From Subsaximicrobium wynnwilliamsii (GTDB taxonomy: Bacteria > Bacteroidota > Bacteroidia > Flavobacteriales > Flavobacteriaceae), in contig NZ_VORM01000004.1 in assembly GCF_007997225.1 (NCBI RefSeq), forward strand, positions 186,001-250,000: a stretch of DNA of 64,000 nt. Reading direction: 5' to 3'. A program made the translations under genes and the position numbers. The notes under the pieces were generated by a model, which saw only the letters and a program-made list of their open reading frames with translations, was not told the DNA's origin and searched no databases. Shown here one piece after another: positions 59,811-64,000 of this stretch. How positions within the stretch are numbered: position 1 is the stretch's first letter; the number at the start of each line of letters is the position of its first letter.

Positions 59811-61256
59811 ATGCAGGAAACGACAAAGGAAAAACCCATTGATGAAAGTAAACAGGGCGAGCAACTCGTTTTGGAGCAAAAGCAAGGCAATACCCGTAAA
59901 CTCTATATCGAGAGTTATGGCTGCGCCATGAATTTTAGCGATAGTGAAATTGTGGCTTCCATACTTTTGAATCAAGGTTACAATACCACCCCGCATTTAG
60001 AGGATGCCGATTTGGTCTTGGTAAACACCTGTTCTATTAGGGACAAGGCAGAGCAAACCGTGAGAAAACGCCTCGAAAAATACAATGCCGTAAAACGCAT
60101 CAACCCAAAAATGAAAGTGGGCGTACTCGGCTGCATGGCCGAACGTTTGAAAACCAAATTCTTGGAAGAGGAAAAAATCGTGGATCTTGTGGTTGGACCA
60201 GATGCCTATAAAGATCTACCCAATCTTTTGGCCGAAGTTGACGAAGGTCGTGATGCCATAAACGTCATTCTTTCCAAAGAGGAAACTTATGGTGATATTT
60301 CGCCAGTGCGCTTGAATAGCAATGGCGTCACTGCCTATGTTTCCATTACCCGGGGCTGCGATAACATGTGTACCTTTTGCGTAGTGCCTTTTACAAGAGG
60401 TCGTGAGCGCAGCAGAAACCCACAAAGCATCATCGAGGAAGTCAATGATCTTTGGGATAAAGGCTACAAGGAAATCACGCTATTGGGCCAAAATGTAGAT
60501 AGCTATTTATGGTATGGTGGCGGACTCAAAAAAGATTTTGTCAAAGCCAGCGATTTGCAACAAGCCACGGCGGTTAATTTTGCTGCCCTTTTAGAACTTT
60601 GTGCCAAGGCGCAACCGCACATGCGCATTCGGTTTTCAACGTCTAACCCACAGGACATGACCTTGGATGTGATTGAGACCATGGCCAAATTCGACAACAT
60701 TTGCAAGCACATTCATTTGCCTGTTCAAAGCGGTAGCGACCGCATTCTAAAGGCCATGAACCGCCTGCATACCCGTGAACAATATTTTGAATTGATTGAC
60801 AACATCAAGCGTATTCTTCCAGAATGCTCCGTAAGTCAGGATTTGATTTCTGGTTTTCCTACGGAAACGGAAGCAGATCACCAGGACACTTTGAGTTTAA
60901 TGGATTATGTGAAGTACAATTTCGGGTACATGTTTACTTATTCGGAACGACCAGGAACCACGGCCGAACGTAAATTCAAAGACGATGTGCCAGAGGAAAC
61001 CAAGAAACGACGATTGGCAGAAATCGTGCAGAGACAACGAGAACACAGTGAAATAAGAACCAAAGAATACCTCAACAGCATCGTTGAAGTGTTAATTGAA
61101 AAGGAGTCCAAAAAATCAGATGCACAATGGTCTGGAAGAACTTCGCAAAATATCGTGGCAGTGTTTCCTAAGGAACACTATAAGGTAGGTGATTTGGTAA
61201 AGGTCAAGGTGATGGATTGCACCAGTGCGACCTTGATTGGAGAAATCGCCTCCTAG
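59811..61256 (+). CDS. miaB: tRNA-2-methylthio-N6-dimethylallyladenosine synthase
   Basis: ATG at 59811 (MQETTKEKPIDE) is preferred; the frame also runs from a TTG at 59790. 481 residues: UPF0004 domain with three cluster Cys (ESYGCAMN, NTCSIRDKA, GVLGCMAERL), radical-SAM CxxxCxxC in RGCDNMCTFC, and a C-terminal TRAM domain. It adds a methylthio group to i6A37 of tRNAs reading UNN codons using two iron-sulfur clusters. First gene of a plus-strand set with a sigma-54 activator and lptE. Confidence 0.95.
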   Translation: MQETTKEKPIDESKQGEQLVLEQKQGNTRKLYIESYGCAMNFSDSEIVASILLNQGYNTTPHLEDADLVLVNTCSIRDKAEQTVRKRLEKYNAVKRINPKMKVGVLGCMAERLKTKFLEEEKIVDLVVGPDAYKDLPNLLAEVDEGRDAINVILSKEETYGDISPVRLNSNGVTAYVSITRGCDNMCTFCVVPFTRGRERSRNPQSIIEEVNDLWDKGYKEITLLGQNVDSYLWYGGGLKKDFVKASDLQQATAVNFAALLELCAKAQPHMRIRFSTSNPQDMTLDVIETMAKFDNICKHIHLPVQSGSDRILKAMNRLHTREQYFELIDNIKRILPECSVSQDLISGFPTETEADHQDTLSLMDYVKYNFGYMFTYSERPGTTAERKFKDDVPEETKKRRLAEIVQRQREHSEIRTKEYLNSIVEVLIEKESKKSDAQWSGRTSQNIVAVFPKEHYKVGDLVKVKVMDCTSATLIGEIAS

Positions 61257-61433
61257 AAGCCCCCTAGCCCCCAAAGGGGTACGATTTTGTGATGACTTGG
61301 AATCAAAAATTATGATAAATCAATAAATTCTCTTGCAAATAAAACTCAAACAGCAAAAAAGCCATGACATATACTATAAAATCCCCCATTGAGTCTAACC
61401 ATAACCGTTTCCCTTTAGGGATATAAGGCGCTT

Positions 61434-62702
61434 ATGGACTCAATTCAAGCTATAAAACAACGTTTTGGGATTATTGGTAATGATCCCAAACTCAACCGTG
61501 CCATAGAGAAAGCCATCCAAGTCGCGCCTACCGATATTTCGGTGCTGGTTACTGGAGAAAGTGGTGTTGGTAAGGAGAGTATCCCAAAGATCATCCATCA
61601 ATTGTCGCATCGCAAGCATGGCAAATACATTGCAGTGAACTGTGGCGCAATCCCTGAGGGCACAATTGACAGTGAGTTATTTGGTCATGAAAAAGGCGCG
61701 TTTACAGGTGCCACAAATACCCGTTCTGGCTATTTTGAAGTGGCCGATGGTGGCACCATTTTTTTGGACGAGGTGGGAGAACTGCCCTTGACCACACAGG
61801 TGCGCTTGCTCCGTGTGCTTGAAAATGGCGAATTTATAAAGGTAGGCTCGAGCAAAGTTCAAAAAACAGATGTACGCATCGTGGCTGCCTCCAACGTGAA
61901 TATATTTGAAGCCATTAAAAAAGAACGCTTCCGTGAAGACCTGTATTACCGATTGAGCACTGTGGATATCAACATTCCTCCACTTCGGGAACGTAAGGAG
62001 GATATTCATTTGCTCTTCCGTAAATTCGCTAGTGATTTTGCTCTCAAATATAAAATGCCCACCATCAAACTCACAGATGATGCAGTAAACGCGCTCGTAA
62101 AACACCGTTGGAATGGAAATATCAGACAACTGCGTAATATTGCAGAGCAGATTTCGGTGTTGGAGCAGAAAAGATCCATAGACGCCAAGTCACTCAACGA
62201 TTACTTACCCAATGCGAGCAATAACCTGCCCGCGGTGGTCAATAATTCTAAGTCTGAAAGTGATTTCAGCAACGAGCGTGAGATTCTTTACAAGGTGCTC
62301 TTTGATATGAAAAGCGACCTTCATGATCTCAAAAAATTAACCATGGAACTCATAAAAAGTGGCAAGGATGACAATGTTGAAAAAGACCATGAAGGCCTCA
62401 TCAATAAAATCTATGGCGAGCGTAAAAAAGAAGACTACGAGGAAGATTTTGAGGACCTGGAAGTACTCTCCATACCTGAAAAATTTGAACAGGATATAGA
62501 AGATTTAGAAGAAAAGCAGAAGGATAAATACTATTTTGCCGAAGAAATTGAAGAAGAAGAAACGCTCTCCTTACACGACAAGGAATTGGAACTCATCAAA
62601 AAATCCTTGGAGCGCCACGAAGGCAAACGCAAATTGGCAGCTGCCGAGTTGGGCATTAGTGAGCGCACTTTGTACAGAAAGATTAAGCAATTTGATCTTT
62701 AA
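61434..62702 (+). CDS. Sigma-54-dependent transcriptional activator
   Basis: 422 residues. AAA+ domain at residues ~15-245: Walker A GESGVGKE (41-48), the sigma-54 contact loop GAFTGA (88-93), Walker B GGTIFLDEVGE, sensor residues in RLLRVLEN. The N-terminus is short, with no receiver domain. A long acidic linker (EDFEDLEVLSIPEKFEQDIEDLEEKQ) follows, then a Fis-type HTH (KRKLAAAELGISERTLYRKIKQF). It should activate sigma-54 promoters without phosphorylation. Its fixed place before lptE is a known Bacteroidetes arrangement. Confidence 0.93.
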   Translation: MDSIQAIKQRFGIIGNDPKLNRAIEKAIQVAPTDISVLVTGESGVGKESIPKIIHQLSHRKHGKYIAVNCGAIPEGTIDSELFGHEKGAFTGATNTRSGYFEVADGGTIFLDEVGELPLTTQVRLLRVLENGEFIKVGSSKVQKTDVRIVAASNVNIFEAIKKERFREDLYYRLSTVDINIPPLRERKEDIHLLFRKFASDFALKYKMPTIKLTDDAVNALVKHRWNGNIRQLRNIAEQISVLEQKRSIDAKSLNDYLPNASNNLPAVVNNSKSESDFSNEREILYKVLFDMKSDLHDLKKLTMELIKSGKDDNVEKDHEGLINKIYGERKKEDYEEDFEDLEVLSIPEKFEQDIEDLEEKQKDKYYFAEEIEEEETLSLHDKELELIKKSLERHEGKRKLAAAELGISERTLYRKIKQFDL

Positions 62703-62774
62703 GAGAAGTTTATGAGCGCATTACAATTAATTCTAATTTGCAATTCGTTTATTTGAGAAAGTTAAAAGCTAAAG

Positions 62775-63281
62775 ATGAAATTAATCAAATACATACTGGC
62801 GTTTTGCAGCCTCCCCATGTTTTTAGGATGTGGTGCTTATTCATTATCCGGGATTTCAATTGCCCCTAACATAGAAACCTTTCAGGTCAATTATTTCCAA
62901 AATTCTGCCATCTTGGTAGAACCGGGTTTAGATCGCGATTTTACTTTGGCATTGCAAGATCTCATCTTGAATCAAACCAATCTATCACTTACCAATACCA
63001 ACGGTGATTTGGTCTATGAAGGCGAAATTACAGAGTACCGCATCTCACCAACCACCGCACAAGCCAATAGTACTGCAGCGCAAAGTAGATTGACCATTGC
63101 GGTGCGCGTTCGTTTCTACGACCAAAGCAAACCCGAGGAGGAATTTGAGCAGAGTTTTTCGTTTTTCTACGATTACACTGGAAGCGCACAATTGGTTGGC
63201 AACTTGAAAGACACCGCCATTGAGGAGATTTTTGAGCGATTGACCCAAGATATTTTCAATGCAACCCTGGCACAATGGTAA
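62775..63281 (+). CDS. lptE: LPS-assembly lipoprotein LptE
   Basis: 168 residues with a lipobox (ILAFCSLPMFLGCGAYSLSG). The Bacteroidetes LptE pattern is evident: GAYSLSGISIAPNIETFQVNYF, TLALQDLILNQTNLSL, GDLVYEGEITEYRISP, DYTGSAQLVGNLKDTAIEEIFERLTQDIFN. It pairs with the LptD barrel to place lipopolysaccharide on the outer leaflet. It follows the sigma-54 activator gene by 72 bp and precedes a hypothetical gene. Confidence 0.9.
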   Translation: MKLIKYILAFCSLPMFLGCGAYSLSGISIAPNIETFQVNYFQNSAILVEPGLDRDFTLALQDLILNQTNLSLTNTNGDLVYEGEITEYRISPTTAQANSTAAQSRLTIAVRVRFYDQSKPEEEFEQSFSFFYDYTGSAQLVGNLKDTAIEEIFERLTQDIFNATLAQW

Positions 63282-63285
63282 TGGG

Positions 63286-63320
63286 GATTGACGATTGACG
63301 ATTGACGATTGACGATTGAA
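63286..63320. repeat. 7-bp tandem repeat GATTGAC
   Basis: Four perfect GATTGAC units and a fifth (GATTGAA) start five bases after the lptE stop. No coding role; probably slippage-prone. Confidence 0.9.
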
Positions 63321-63436
63321 ACTTAAAAAAACTAGTTGTTGATCTCAATAAAGTCATTGAAAACACATTAAAAAAATATTGAAAAATCGGGGCTATCAAC
63401 TACTCCAAAAGTCGCCCTTTGGGGATTTAGGAGCCA

Positions 63437-63457
63437 AACATTGAACATTGAACATTG
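63437..63457. repeat. 7-bp tandem repeat AACATTG
   Basis: Three perfect AACATTG units; the TTG of the last one is the apparent start codon of the next gene. It shares the ATTGA core with the GATTGAC repeat 120 bp upstream. Confidence 0.85.
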
Positions 63458-64000
63458 AATAAAGAACAATTTACATATTTGCTTCAGCAACCGCAGCACA
63501 TCAGTGTTGATCAAACCACGGCCTTGCATCAACTTTTGGCAACGTATCCTTTTGTGCAGTCGGCGAGGGCCTTATACTTGAAAGGCTTGATGGCCAAGGG
63601 CAGTCCCCAATACAATCAAGAACTCAAGGTCACTGCAGCCTATACTACAGATCGCAGCGTATTGTTTGATTACATCACCTCCGAAGTATTTAATCAAAAT
63701 GAAATCTCCCAGCGAATAAAGCAAAATTCTGAACAGCTCAGGGATATTGAAGTCAATGCCCACGACGATATTACAGTTGCTAAGAAAGTGACTATAGATG
63801 ATGCGCTTAAACAGCAAATTGCAAATACCGAAGGTGTATTGGATCCAGAATTGTTTGAGAAAAAAGCAGGAAATATCCCAGAATCTCTGGCCTCCCAAAA
63901 ACAGTCACCCCAACCAACCGCTTCTAAAATAAGTGACAATAACAGTCCTGATGCCCCAGAAAAAACCTTGAAAATGGGTCAACCCCTGGAATTTGACCAA
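63455..64000 (+). CDS. Hypothetical protein, C-terminus beyond window
   Basis: The plus frame from TTG 63455 (NKEQFTYLLQQPQHISVD...) is open to the window end, 182 residues so far. The N-terminal part looks helical and TPR-like (TTALHQLLATYPFVQSARALYLKGLMAKGSPQYNQELKVTAAYTTDRSVLFDYIT). A charged, disordered-looking part follows (KKVTIDDALKQQIANTEGVLDP). Not named. The flavobacterial order sigma-54 activator - lptE - this gene - secG is common, so secG may lie just outside. No ATG precedes it, so the TTG start is the best choice. Confidence 0.68.
   Translation, partial: MNKEQFTYLLQQPQHISVDQTTALHQLLATYPFVQSARALYLKGLMAKGSPQYNQELKVTAAYTTDRSVLFDYITSEVFNQNEISQRIKQNSEQLRDIEVNAHDDITVAKKVTIDDALKQQIANTEGVLDPELFEKKAGNIPESLASQKQSPQPTASKISDNNSPDAPEKTLKMGQPLEFDQ

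Overview
The window looks like a Flavobacteriaceae-type Bacteroidetes chromosome. It carries the gliding/type IX secretion genes gldK-gldL-gldM-gldN, many short lipoproteins with a Cys lipobox, a carboxypeptidase-domain TonB receptor, LytTR signalling, BfmA/BtgA-type mobilization genes and promoter boxes of the TAnnTTTG kind. No 16S gene or other marker names the species.

Two parts are clear. Positions 1 to about 44,100 are accessory DNA, nearly all on the minus strand, AT-rich and patchy. Positions 44,174 to 64,000 are ordinary core genome. They meet at the 3' end of an initiator tRNA-fMet gene (44174-44246, minus strand, 3' end facing the accessory side), the classic place for an integrated element. 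No integrase is in the window, so the left boundary must lie outside it.

Accessory layout: (1) 1-2,170: hipBA-type toxin-antitoxin (hipA cut by the window edge), a DUF2971 gene, a 12-bp tandem repeat and the relic tail of a second coupling-protein gene. (2) 2,171-9,135: chromate-type transporter, lipoproteins, a DUF5916 outer-membrane protein, a DUF5829 lipoprotein and a frameshifted gene. (3) 9,216-20,797: a probable metal (zinc) homeostasis block with GTP cyclohydrolase I, a ZigA/COG0523 GTPase, an ABC-2 exporter with two permeases, a MerC-domain protein, a relic of a second ZigA gene, a YiiX-like hydrolase, a Tat-exported thiol-dioxygenase-like protein with a frameshift, two small His/Cys-rich exported proteins, and a TonB receptor with its lipoprotein partner. 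(4) 20,977-26,050: mobilization module (coupling protein, relaxase, BfmA/BtgA accessory protein, a hairpin-rich probable oriT, DUF6876 protein, SSB). (5) 26,051-42,656: cargo (esterases with TPR tails, serine hydrolases, Crp/Fnr regulators with membrane proteins, an S41 peptidase, a LytS/LytTR two-component pair). Four copies of an apparently undescribed ~190-220 bp structured repeat lie here, each just 3' of an accessory gene. (6) 42,702-44,131: a parB-like gene broken by a frameshift and a stop, then direct repeats next to the tRNA.

Core layout: LRR protein, CPXCG protein, ABC-F ATPase, DUF983 protein, FAD oxidoreductase, then topA - arginase-fold protein - gldKLMN, LVIVD-repeat and small lipoproteins, and on the plus strand miaB, a sigma-54 activator, lptE and a partial hypothetical gene. 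Four single-base frameshifts, each with the lost reading frame intact downstream, occur only in the accessory part. They are either recent decay or sequence errors, and are reported one by one. I worked by eye; no database search was run.
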